Below are positions 21,759-28,321 of a stretch of DNA of 28,321 nucleotides, in pieces. The notes beneath the pieces were generated by a model. It saw nothing but the letters and a program-made list of their open reading frames with translations, searched no databases and was not told the origin of the DNA. A program made the translations under genes and the position numbers. Location: the IMG/VR virus record IMGVR_UViG_3300046804_001068, positions 1 through 28,321 of that record; one strand, written 5' to 3'. Source of the DNA: a virus. Position 1 is the stretch's first letter, and every line of letters begins with the position of its first letter.

Positions 21759-22436
21759 ATGCCAGTTCCTAATGATGCAATGGTTGCTGAGGCTAAAAAA
21801 GGCTTAGCTTGGCGTGAAGAATTTGGCCGTGGTGGAACGGCCATAGGCGTAGCGAGAGCCCGAGACATCATCAACAAGGCCGATCTTCCCCAACAAACAA
21901 TCAGTCGGATGATTAGCTACTTTGCAAGACATGAAGTTGATAAGCAGGGCGAGGGATGGTCTCCAGGCGAAGATGGTTACCCATCAGCGGGGCGGATAGC
22001 CTGGGCATTGTGGGGCGGTGACGCGGGAAAGAGTTGGGCAAATGCTAACAAGAAAGAGCAAGCGCAGCCACAAGAAGTCTATACGCCGGGCAGATTCATT
22101 ATGTGTCTGCTTCACGCTGTAACCAACGCTCACATACTCCATCTGCAAAGCCAGAGTTATGCTCAACATAAAGCGCTAGGCAGTTTTTACGAGGATTTAG
22201 GTGACTTAGTGGATTCCGTGGTTGAGCAGTGGCAGGGTCTCAACGGCAAGCTGATGAACTACCCCATCGAATATAGACCGCCAGAGAGTACGGCTAAGTC
22301 TGAGCTGGAGTACATGCTGGCATATGTGGCTGACTACAGAAACTCAATGGGCGATGATTCAGCGATACAGAATGGCATTGATGAGATCTCAGGGCTCATG
22401 CAGTCAACGCTCTACAAGCTGACGTTTCTTAAGTAA
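21759..22436 (+). CDS. Two-domain protein: small SAGxIAW domain plus ferritin-like DUF5856-type domain
   Basis: A 225-residue protein with GGAG six bases before ATG 21759. The N-terminal 95 residues contain GRGGTAIGVARARDI, MISYFARHEVDK and GYPSAGRIAWALWGGDAG; I recall this module in phage head-maturation proteins and in stand-alone phage proteins. The C-terminal part (MCLLHAVTNAHILHLQSQSY, AQHKALGSFYEDLGDLVDSV) matches the His/Glu pattern of ferritin-like/Dps-like phage proteins (the DUF5856 type). The two parts usually occur in separate genes. A metal-binding or DNA-protection role is inferred only for the second domain. The gene starts directly after a terminator. Confidence 0.6.
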   Translation: MPVPNDAMVAEAKKGLAWREEFGRGGTAIGVARARDIINKADLPQQTISRMISYFARHEVDKQGEGWSPGEDGYPSAGRIAWALWGGDAGKSWANANKKEQAQPQEVYTPGRFIMCLLHAVTNAHILHLQSQSYAQHKALGSFYEDLGDLVDSVVEQWQGLNGKLMNYPIEYRPPESTAKSELEYMLAYVADYRNSMGDDSAIQNGIDEISGLMQSTLYKLTFLK

Positions 22437-22621
22437 TGCCGTACAAAAAAACCACAAAGGGATGGTTCTGGGGAAATAAAGGGCCATTCCCGACACTACA
22501 AAAGGCTCAAGCAGTAGCAAGAGCTGCCTATGCAGGGGGTTATCGTGAGGATCGAGAAAGCATTGGAACATCTAGCCAACGAGAAAGACTTCATCTTCCA
22601 AGCCGTGTTCAACCAAGATGA
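22436..22621 (+). CDS. Small basic hypothetical protein
   Basis: A 61-residue protein at ATG 22436 in a TAATG overlap. It begins MPYKKTTKGWFWGNKGPFPT and has QKAQAVARAAYAGGYRED, then a less protein-like Arg/Ser-rich tail that overlaps the next ORF. The 'GWFWG..GPFPT...AQ.QARAAYA.GY' type is seen in short phage proteins between early and packaging genes. The tail suggests a recent loss of an earlier stop or a real overlap. Confidence 0.5.
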   Translation: MPYKKTTKGWFWGNKGPFPTLQKAQAVARAAYAGGYREDRESIGTSSQRERLHLPSRVQPR

Positions 22622-22784
22622 TCTGCCTTACTCGCTCTACTGTCTCTTCAACGCGCTTATGGAGCGCGAAGAACTAGAGTCAATAACAAGGCATATGACT
22701 CGCAAAGAGTCAGATCTATTCCTAGACTTAGCCCTATATCCCGTATGCCAAGAACACCCAAGCAGACAACCTGTCGGGAGCTAG
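22545..22784 (+). CDS. Small hypothetical helical protein
   Basis: The frame opens at ATG 22530 but GTG 22545 is chosen because AGGGGG (22532-22537) lies seven bases upstream. The 79-residue product (RIEKALEHLANEKDFIFQAV ... MTRKESDLFLDLALYPVCQE) is helical, with an aromatic and acidic middle. It overlaps the preceding gene by 77 bases and the following HNH gene by 40 bases, an unusually deep overlap. No family is recognised. Confidence 0.45.
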   Translation: MRIEKALEHLANEKDFIFQAVFNQDDLPYSLYCLFNALMEREELESITRHMTRKESDLFLDLALYPVCQEHPSRQPVGS

Positions 22785-23131
22785 GCTGTACAAATCCCAA
22801 GGTCAACGGCTCGACCTTCTGCAACCAGCATGGCGGTGCAATATCTACAGACCGTAAGGCTTTCAATAAACTCTACGGTACTAAGCAATGGCAACAGTTT
22901 CGGCAGATCCAACTGTCAAAACATCCGATCTGCGCTCGATGCCAAAGCCTCGGAAGAATTACGCCAGCTCACCACGTTGACCACATCTTCCCGCACAGAA
23001 TGGATAGAGAAAAATGGATGGGCAACCGTTTTCAGTCGCTCTGCGCTGAATGTCACTCCATAAAGACAGGGCTTGAAAAGAAAGGCGAGGTGCACGATTA
23101 TGTTGCGGGCGAGATACACTTGATTTCATAA
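22745..23131 (+). CDS. HNH endonuclease
   Basis: A 128-residue protein at ATG 22745. An N-terminal zinc-ribbon-like pair (GCTNPKVNGSTFCNQHG) is followed by RCQSLGRITPAHHVDHIFPH, then WMGNRFQSLCAECHSIKT: Cys63/Cys66, Asp79-His80, Asn94, Cys100/Cys103 and His104, the zinc-HNH arrangement. HNH genes near terminase genes in HK97-like phages (such as HK97 gp74) are needed for DNA packaging, and this is likely the same role. A ParB-methyltransferase gene is inserted between it and the small terminase gene. Confidence 0.82.
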   Translation: MPRTPKQTTCRELGCTNPKVNGSTFCNQHGGAISTDRKAFNKLYGTKQWQQFRQIQLSKHPICARCQSLGRITPAHHVDHIFPHRMDREKWMGNRFQSLCAECHSIKTGLEKKGEVHDYVAGEIHLIS

Positions 23132-23250
23132 TGCGGAATGACTTAAAAATTGACGCGTGGGAGATGAGCAAGCGCGGCCTTAACTTTCTGCAAAGGGATA
23201 AAACAGGATGGGTAGGACAAAAAAACAGGGAATTCCCTCAGTCGTCATGA
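23131..23250 (+). CDS. Tiny ORF between HNH and ParB-MTase genes
   Basis: A 39-residue frame starts at ATG 23131 in a TAATG overlap with the HNH stop and runs 43 bases into the next gene. The product (MRNDLKIDAWEMSKRGLNFL ...) is polar and has no recognised domain. The tight start overlap argues for translation; otherwise the stretch would be a 76-base gap, which is unusual here. Low-to-moderate confidence. Confidence 0.35.
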   Translation: MRNDLKIDAWEMSKRGLNFLQRDKTGWVGQKNREFPQSS

Positions 23251-24437
23251 CTCGCGTGGGGGATCTCACCCCTTACGCAAGGAATTCCCGAACGCACTCA
23301 GACGAGCAGATCGCGCAGATCGCTGCGTCCATAAAAGAGTTCGGTTGGACTAACCCGATTCTGATCGACGGCGAGAAAGGAATCATTGCTGGCCACGGAA
23401 GGCTGAAGGCCGCGATGCGGTTAGGCCTTGAGGAAATCCCGGCGATAGAACTGTCGCATTTGACCGAGATTCAAAAGAAGGCTCTTATCATTGCTGACAA
23501 CAAGTTGGCCTTGAATGCCGGATGGGACAATGAGCTTCTCAGTCTGGAGCTTGAGGAGTTGGAGCTTGAGGGGTTAGACTTAAGTCTTACTGGCTTTGGT
23601 GAAGAGGAAATAAGCGCACTTAAGCCCGAGGTTGTAAACGAAGGATTGACCGACGAGGATGCTGTCCCTGAGCCTCCACCGGAGGCTATTACAAAGCCCG
23701 GAGACATCTGGATATTAGGCAAGCATAGGCTTATGTGCGGCGATAGTACGAGCATGGATCATTTAGCAACGCTTACCGCGGGTGCGCTTGTGGATATGTG
23801 GCTTACCGATCCGCCATATAACGTTGCGTACGAAGGCAAGACAAAGGATGCACTAAAGATAAAAAATGACAGCATGGCGGACGATCAGTTTCGTCAGTTC
23901 TTGCGGGATTCTTATACAGCCGCAGATTCAGTTATGAAACCTGGGGCAGTTTTTTATATTTGGCATTCTGATTCAGAAGGCTACAACTTTCGTGGCGCGG
24001 CACATGATTCTGGATGGAAAGTTCGCCAGTGCCTTATATGGAAAAAATCAACCATAGTTATGGGAAGGCAGGATTACCATTGGAAGCATGAACCTTGTTT
24101 GTACGGGTGGAAAGAAGGTGCGGGTCACTTATGGGCCGCTGACAGGAAGCAAACAACGATTCTGGAGTTTGATAAGCCTAGTCGCAACGGCGAGCATCCA
24201 ACCATGAAGCCAGTGGCTTTATTTGAGTACCAGATGCTTAACAACACAAAGGGCGGCGATATAGTGCTAGATAGCTTTGGTGGTTCCGGCACGACATTAA
24301 TAGCCGCAGAAAAGAATGGCCGTATTGCTTATCTTATGGAACTAGACCCAAAATACTGCGACGTCATCGTTAAGCGATGGGAAGAATTCACCGGACAGAA
24401 AGCGAGGCTAGAAAATGCAGCGGAAATATCCACCTGA
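23208..24437 (+). CDS. ParB-domain DNA methyltransferase (beta-class)
   Basis: A 409-residue protein starting at ATG 23208 (AAGGGA nine bases upstream). Residues 10-130 are a ParB-like nuclease/CTP-type fold (PYARNSRTHSDEQIAQIAAS, then EFGWTNPILID and GIIAGHGRLKAAMRLGLEEI). The rest is an amino-methyltransferase with DPPY at Asp201-Tyr204 and FGGSG at Phe357-Gly361; DPPY before FGGSG indicates the beta class (N6-adenine or N4-cytosine). The ParB-MTase fusion is common next to phage terminase genes, where it probably methylates phage DNA. A small-terminase gene overlaps it by 23 bases. The target site is unknown. Confidence 0.92.
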   Translation: MGRTKKQGIPSVVMTRVGDLTPYARNSRTHSDEQIAQIAASIKEFGWTNPILIDGEKGIIAGHGRLKAAMRLGLEEIPAIELSHLTEIQKKALIIADNKLALNAGWDNELLSLELEELELEGLDLSLTGFGEEEISALKPEVVNEGLTDEDAVPEPPPEAITKPGDIWILGKHRLMCGDSTSMDHLATLTAGALVDMWLTDPPYNVAYEGKTKDALKIKNDSMADDQFRQFLRDSYTAADSVMKPGAVFYIWHSDSEGYNFRGAAHDSGWKVRQCLIWKKSTIVMGRQDYHWKHEPCLYGWKEGAGHLWAADRKQTTILEFDKPSRNGEHPTMKPVALFEYQMLNNTKGGDIVLDSFGGSGTTLIAAEKNGRIAYLMELDPKYCDVIVKRWEEFTGQKARLENAAEIST

Positions 24438-24888
24438 AGTTCATTTGGTACACGGCACAAAGGGAGAGAACACGGGCATCCCGCTGCCGGAGAAGGTAAA
24501 GATCAGGGTTCCGTTTGCCGAATGGGCAGACAACCCGGCTTTATTTAACCGCGAGAGATTTGTAAAAGAGACCGCCGACTACTTGTTCGATGTCTACGGT
24601 ATTGGCTCGGATCAAGACAGGCACACGCTCATGATGCTTGCCGATCAGCTTCAGCTCTACATTGACGCAAGGAAAGAGCAGGCAAAGCATCCTTTAGTGG
24701 TTAAGACTAACGGCGGAAAGACTCACGCTCCCAATCCTTACATTAGCCTTGCAAACAAAGCGATGGAGAACTCGATCAAGCTGATGAACGAAATGGGGCT
24801 TACTCCGCGCTCTCGATTGGCGGCAAACAAACTTGAGGATGGCTCTAAGATGGGCGAATTCCTAGCGGGGCCTAAGTTCGGCACATGA
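24415..24888 (+). CDS. Terminase small subunit, P27 type
   Basis: A 157-residue protein with GAGG seven bases before ATG 24415. The C-terminal motif HAPNPYISLANKAMENSIKL plus MNEMGLTPRSR is typical of P27-like small terminases, which recognise the packaging site and recruit the large subunit. The middle is helical (HTLMMLADQLQLYIDARKEQ). It overlaps the large-subunit gene by 4 bases. The packaging site itself was not seen in the window. Confidence 0.9.
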   Translation: MQRKYPPEVHLVHGTKGENTGIPLPEKVKIRVPFAEWADNPALFNRERFVKETADYLFDVYGIGSDQDRHTLMMLADQLQLYIDARKEQAKHPLVVKTNGGKTHAPNPYISLANKAMENSIKLMNEMGLTPRSRLAANKLEDGSKMGEFLAGPKFGT

Positions 24889-26543
24889 GAATAGAAGATG
24901 GTATTGCTTACGCTGTCGGCATCGTAAAAGGCGAGATCGACGCTTGTCGGAATGTTCGCCTAGCCTGCCAGCGGTTTCTTAATCACATAGAAAACAAAGA
25001 ATGGGAATGGGTCTTTGATCCTAGCCCGGTTAATCACTTTCTACAGTTTGCGGGTCTATGCAGGCATGTCAAAGGACAGTGGGCTGGCTATCCTGTAAGC
25101 CTTGAGCCGTTTCAGATCCTTATTGCCTGCGCGATTTACGGCTTTAGACACAAGAAAGACCGCCGTAAACGGATGGTGCAGGATGTCATTGTCTACATCC
25201 CTAGAAAGGCTGGTAAATCGACACTGACGGCTCTTATCGCTCTTTACGAGCTAGCCTTTGGCGAAGCTGGCGCAGAGGTCTACACGCTCGCTACCAACAG
25301 AGATCAAGCGTCAATTGTTTTCACTACCGCTAAGGGATTCGTCGAAACGTTGCCGCAGGAGATCTCGAGGCTCTTTATTCTCGGCAAGTTCACGATTGTG
25401 AAGAACGGCGACAGCCAGAGCATGATGAAAGCTCTCTCCAGAGACACTAAAAAGACCGGAGACGGGCTCAACCCTTCTTGCGCGATCATTGACGAGGCGA
25501 GTCAGATCGTAGACAGGAATGCGATTGAGGTATTGCATTCAGGGATGGTATCTCGACTGAATCCTCTTCGGCTATACATAACCACTGCGAGCTTTACGAG
25601 AGACACAAAGTTCTTTGAGGACTTTCAGGTGATGGAGCATATCCTCCATCAGGACGTTCCTGATAACCCGCGATGGTTTGGCCTTCTTTACTCTCTGGAT
25701 GCTGGAGACGATTGGAGAGACGAAAAGGTATGGGCTAAAGCTAACCCGATGCACAATATCTCGGTTTCGCACGATGCGATTGTTGCGCGCTGCGAAGAGG
25801 CGAAGATTAAGCCCGCTGCGCTCAACGAGTTTCTCTGCAAAACATTAAACGTCTACGTTTCAGCCGAAACTGCGTGGGTAGATAGAGCGCATTGGGATGA
25901 GGCTGTAGGTCTTACAGACCGCGAGCCCGAGGCTGTATTTATCGGTTTTGACTTGGCAGCAACACGAGATCTAAACGCGGTTTGTACCCTTAAGCGTTAT
26001 GCTGAGGATGATTACGAGGCCGAGTGGAAGTTCTTTCTTCCCGAAGATGGTTTCGACCTTCTGCCAGCGCATTACCAGGATATTTTTCGACAGGCTATCA
26101 ATTCGGGCATTTTGCATATCACCGAAGGCAATGTTATGGACGACCGCGAGATTTCGGAGTATATTCTGGGACAAAGCCAGAAATACGACGTTCGTGAGGT
26201 TGGCTACGACGCATATAATGCGGCTGCGCTGGTTGCGCGACTATACGAAGCTGGAATGCCGGTTAAAAAAGTTGGGCAGGGTATGGCGGTACTTTCTAAC
26301 CCTTCCAAGCATGTAGAGCGGCTTATTCTAGGCCATAAAATCAAACACGATGGCAACCCGTTTTTAGGCCACCAATTGGGAAATTGCGAAGTGTTTGTGG
26401 ATGTGCAGGGCAACATCAAGATTAAAAAGGCCGGAGTTGACCGACATGCGAAGGTCGACGGGATCGTCGCCCTCATAATCGCCATGCACTGTAGCTTAGA
26501 CAATCCGATGCCGTCTGAATCATACGGATTCAGGGTCTTTTAG
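24885..26543 (+). CDS. Terminase large subunit
   Basis: A 552-residue protein starting at ATG 24885 in an ATGA overlap. The ATPase has Walker A PRKAGKST at about residues 106-112, then TNRDQASIVF, and Walker B CAIIDEAS at about residues 199-206. The nuclease domain starts GFDLAATRDLNAVC around residue 354, with the first metal-binding Asp, and ends near KVDGIVALIIAMH. It pumps DNA into the prohead and cuts the concatemer. The length is typical for this family (P27-type phages), and the following genes are portal and protease as in HK97. Confidence 0.95.
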   Translation: MRIEDGIAYAVGIVKGEIDACRNVRLACQRFLNHIENKEWEWVFDPSPVNHFLQFAGLCRHVKGQWAGYPVSLEPFQILIACAIYGFRHKKDRRKRMVQDVIVYIPRKAGKSTLTALIALYELAFGEAGAEVYTLATNRDQASIVFTTAKGFVETLPQEISRLFILGKFTIVKNGDSQSMMKALSRDTKKTGDGLNPSCAIIDEASQIVDRNAIEVLHSGMVSRLNPLRLYITTASFTRDTKFFEDFQVMEHILHQDVPDNPRWFGLLYSLDAGDDWRDEKVWAKANPMHNISVSHDAIVARCEEAKIKPAALNEFLCKTLNVYVSAETAWVDRAHWDEAVGLTDREPEAVFIGFDLAATRDLNAVCTLKRYAEDDYEAEWKFFLPEDGFDLLPAHYQDIFRQAINSGILHITEGNVMDDREISEYILGQSQKYDVREVGYDAYNAAALVARLYEAGMPVKKVGQGMAVLSNPSKHVERLILGHKIKHDGNPFLGHQLGNCEVFVDVQGNIKIKKAGVDRHAKVDGIVALIIAMHCSLDNPMPSESYGFRVF

Positions 26544-26551
26544 GGCTAAAA

Positions 26552-27949
26552 ATGGGCATATTCGACAGATTCCGCAAAAAAATAACCCAAAATGAGTCGA
26601 ATTCGTTGTTCGGCAACACTGTTTTGGGTAACAACGTCATGCTCCGAGGTAAGGGGCAAGGCTACGGATCTAATCAGCTTCTTTATGTAACCACTTCGGC
26701 TGTTAATGAAGCTGGACGTTCGCTTGACATTACAACGCTTGCCAGGAACTCGACGGTCATGGCTTGCGTCGGAACTAAGGCTAGAGCGCTTGCACAGCTG
26801 CCCGTAAAGATCATGTCTAGGCAGGCTGACGGTACTTTGGTCGATACGCAGACGGAACCTGGGGTTCCCGAGCGGGAAAAGAATCGCGCCAAGTCGATTC
26901 TTAACTTGCTTGCTCAGCCTAATAACTTCCAAAGTCAATACGAGTTTTGGTATCAGTTCACGATGTGGCATGAGCTGGCCGGCGAAACTTTTGTATTGCT
27001 TTGGAGAAAGAACGAAGCCGATCCTCAGCAAGTTCCGCTTGAAGTCTACGTTCTTGACTCGACGCTGATCGTTCCGCGCATCTCCGAGACTCGCTACCCG
27101 TTTTATACGCTTACAAGCTCAAGTTACGGGTTTAACAAAGACGAGCCCTTGAAATACTTCCAGGTTATGCACGTTAAAAGCGAGCCTTGGCAGGGATCTT
27201 CTTCGTTTAACCGTCTCCAGGCTGTCGAGCTGATCTCGCTCGATCAAGACATTGATCTTTACTCAAACTTCATCATGCTTAACGGCGCTAAGCCTTCTGG
27301 CTTGTTCCGTACCGATCAAGTCATACCCGATTCCAAGTTCAAAGAGATTGCGGCCCGGTTGAAAGAAGCATGGACAAACATGCTCAACAGCCAGCCCTCA
27401 GACTTAAGCAAGCCTGGGCAGTCGATGCTCTTAGACCAAGGTATGATGTACGAAAGTATTAAGCCTTTGACGCTGCAAGACGTAGATGCGCGAGAGCTAA
27501 AGAAACAAACAATGGCGCGGATTGCTGGCTTGTTTGGTGTTCCTCCGGCGATGATCGGCGTTGGTGAGTCTAAGTACAACAACACGCAGACGATGCTCGA
27601 CGAGTTCTACAAGTCAACGATGATGCCGTTCATCACGAACATTGAGCAAAAGCTAAAGACGAGCCTTCTTGGTGGCTATCCCAATTTGTATGTACAGTTT
27701 CAAACGCAGGATTTCCTCAAGGGCGCTCCGCTAGATCAGATGAATTACGTTGTAGCAGGGGTTAAGAATGGCATTCTCACGCCCAACGAAGCTAGAGACT
27801 ATCTTGGGCTTGATAGCGTGGACGATGGTGATTCTCTGCTTGCTGCCGGCGGTGTTGATAAGCCTATTGCCGGCTCTTCGCCGCAGGATACTGGCGGTGG
27901 CGGAAATCTTAAGGTCATAGGTAAGACTGGGCGAGCTGGCAATGCTTAA
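26552..27949 (+). CDS. Portal protein, HK97 type
   Basis: A 465-residue protein with ATG 26552. Typical features include VMACVGTKARALAQLPVKIM, EFWYQFTMWHELAGETFVLL, and the late RIAGLFGVPPAMIGVGESKY with NTQTMLDEFYKSTMMPFITN. The portal forms the dodecameric DNA entry ring of the head. It is eight bases downstream of the large terminase gene, with the protease following. The C-terminus is short and Gly-rich. Confidence 0.94.
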   Translation: MGIFDRFRKKITQNESNSLFGNTVLGNNVMLRGKGQGYGSNQLLYVTTSAVNEAGRSLDITTLARNSTVMACVGTKARALAQLPVKIMSRQADGTLVDTQTEPGVPEREKNRAKSILNLLAQPNNFQSQYEFWYQFTMWHELAGETFVLLWRKNEADPQQVPLEVYVLDSTLIVPRISETRYPFYTLTSSSYGFNKDEPLKYFQVMHVKSEPWQGSSSFNRLQAVELISLDQDIDLYSNFIMLNGAKPSGLFRTDQVIPDSKFKEIAARLKEAWTNMLNSQPSDLSKPGQSMLLDQGMMYESIKPLTLQDVDARELKKQTMARIAGLFGVPPAMIGVGESKYNNTQTMLDEFYKSTMMPFITNIEQKLKTSLLGGYPNLYVQFQTQDFLKGAPLDQMNYVVAGVKNGILTPNEARDYLGLDSVDDGDSLLAAGGVDKPIAGSSPQDTGGGGNLKVIGKTGRAGNA

Positions 27950-28049
27950 GGATGTTTTGAAGCGGTTAAAGGAAGTGGCTGACAAGAGAAAGCCGAAGCC
28001 TAAACCCGAAGATGGGAAAATGAAGGAAAAGGAACCGATACATGGCTAA
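27942..28049 (+). CDS. Tiny Lys-rich ORF between portal and protease
   Basis: A 35-residue frame starts at ATG 27942 inside the end of the portal gene (8-base overlap with its TAA) and ends 8 bases inside the protease gene. The product is strongly basic (KRLKEVADKRKPKPKPEDGK), with a helical start and a Pro/Lys-rich linker. Such basic peptides could be scaffold-like or nucleic-acid-binding, but no relative is recognised. Perfect fit of overlaps on both sides argues that it is real. Confidence 0.5.
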   Translation: MLKDVLKRLKEVADKRKPKPKPEDGKMKEKEPIHG

Positions 28050-28321
28050 GCACATTCAATTCTTCACCGAGGCAAAGGTTGAGCTTGGCCGTATGGCTGA
28101 TGAGGCAACCGGCGAGCCTACCGGCGAGATCGAGGCAACCCTGACAACTTGGGGCGCAAGAGAAGGCGCAGACGGGCGTAGATTTTTCTACACGCCGGCA
28201 GCTTTTGAGATGTGGCATGAAGGCTGGATGGAAGCCGGCAGACCGCTGCCCATGTACTTCCAGCATAGCTCAGACATGATGCCCGTGGGCGAGTGGTCAA
28301 AGTTCGATATTACGGACGAGG
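28042..28321 (+). CDS. Prohead protease, HK97 type, N-terminal part
   Basis: The gene starts at ATG 28042 and runs off the right edge. About 93 residues are visible: MAKHIQFFTEAKVELG, then an acidic loop (EATGEPTGEIEATLTTWGAR) and LPMYFQHSSDMMPVGEWSKF, where His75 fits the catalytic His of S78-type prohead proteases. It would process the capsid protein's N-terminal scaffold in the immature head. Position after portal is standard. The capsid gene is expected just beyond the window. Confidence 0.88.
   Translation, partial: MAKHIQFFTEAKVELGRMADEATGEPTGEIEATLTTWGAREGADGRRFFYTPAAFEMWHEGWMEAGRPLPMYFQHSSDMMPVGEWSKFDITDE

Overview
The window is a piece of a tailed double-stranded DNA bacteriophage (siphovirus-like, lambda/HK97 type) or a closely related prophage. 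This is shown by the HK97-type packaging and head genes (P27-type small terminase, large terminase, portal, prohead protease), a tape-measure protein, a lambda-J-like tail tip, collagen-like tail fibres, a holin/GH24 endolysin cassette and an ERF/YqaJ/SSB recombination cassette. A Gram-negative host, probably a proteobacterium, fits the holin type, the YbcO-like nuclease and the recombination genes, but the host cannot be named from the sequence. No integrase, excisionase, tRNA gene, CRISPR array or insertion sequence was seen.

Layout. 1-2663 (+): end of the tape-measure gene, two tail-tip proteins and a GNAT-like protein. 2667-9828 (+): J-like tip protein, a connector-like protein, a very long collagen-like/beta-roll fibre and a small accessory protein. 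9831-13439 (+): small membrane proteins, a large methyltransferase-glycosyltransferase-TPR fusion, holin-like proteins and the endolysin. 13417-16195 (-): one tightly overlapping recombination operon (25-aa membrane peptide, ERF annealing protein, two small unknowns, YbcO-like nuclease, SSB, YqaJ exonuclease, and a frameshifted last gene). 16196-16282: divergent control region. 16283-16597 (+): nuclease-like gene. 16598-17129: the only long gene-poor stretch. It holds a promoter, a probable structured small RNA ending in a U-tract, a GC-rich stretch full of hairpins, and an AT-rich piece with 12-bp direct repeats just before a replication-type gene.

17130-21710 (+): an early operon of overlapping small genes, including a C5-cytosine methyltransferase, a MazG-like pyrophosphohydrolase, several helix-turn-helix proteins and small unknowns, closed by a clear intrinsic terminator at 21726-21749. 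21759-28321 (+): a two-domain ferritin-like fusion protein, small overlapping ORFs, an HNH nuclease, a ParB-methyltransferase fusion, then terminase, portal and the start of the prohead protease, which runs off the right end. The capsid and tail-tube genes would lie beyond the right edge and the start of the tape measure beyond the left edge, consistent with a circular or circularly permuted map.

How it works together: the minus-strand operon supplies end-resection, single-strand protection and annealing. The two methyltransferases probably protect phage DNA from host restriction. The small HTH proteins probably time expression. The fibre proteins carry self-cleaving trimerisation chaperones for host recognition. 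The holin/endolysin cassette releases progeny. The most unusual items are the structured RNA at about 16608-16755, the MTase-GT-TPR fusion in the lysis region, the tail-tip protein that itself ends in an S74 chaperone, the ferritin-like fusion gene, and frequent TTG start codons with strong ribosome-binding sites.
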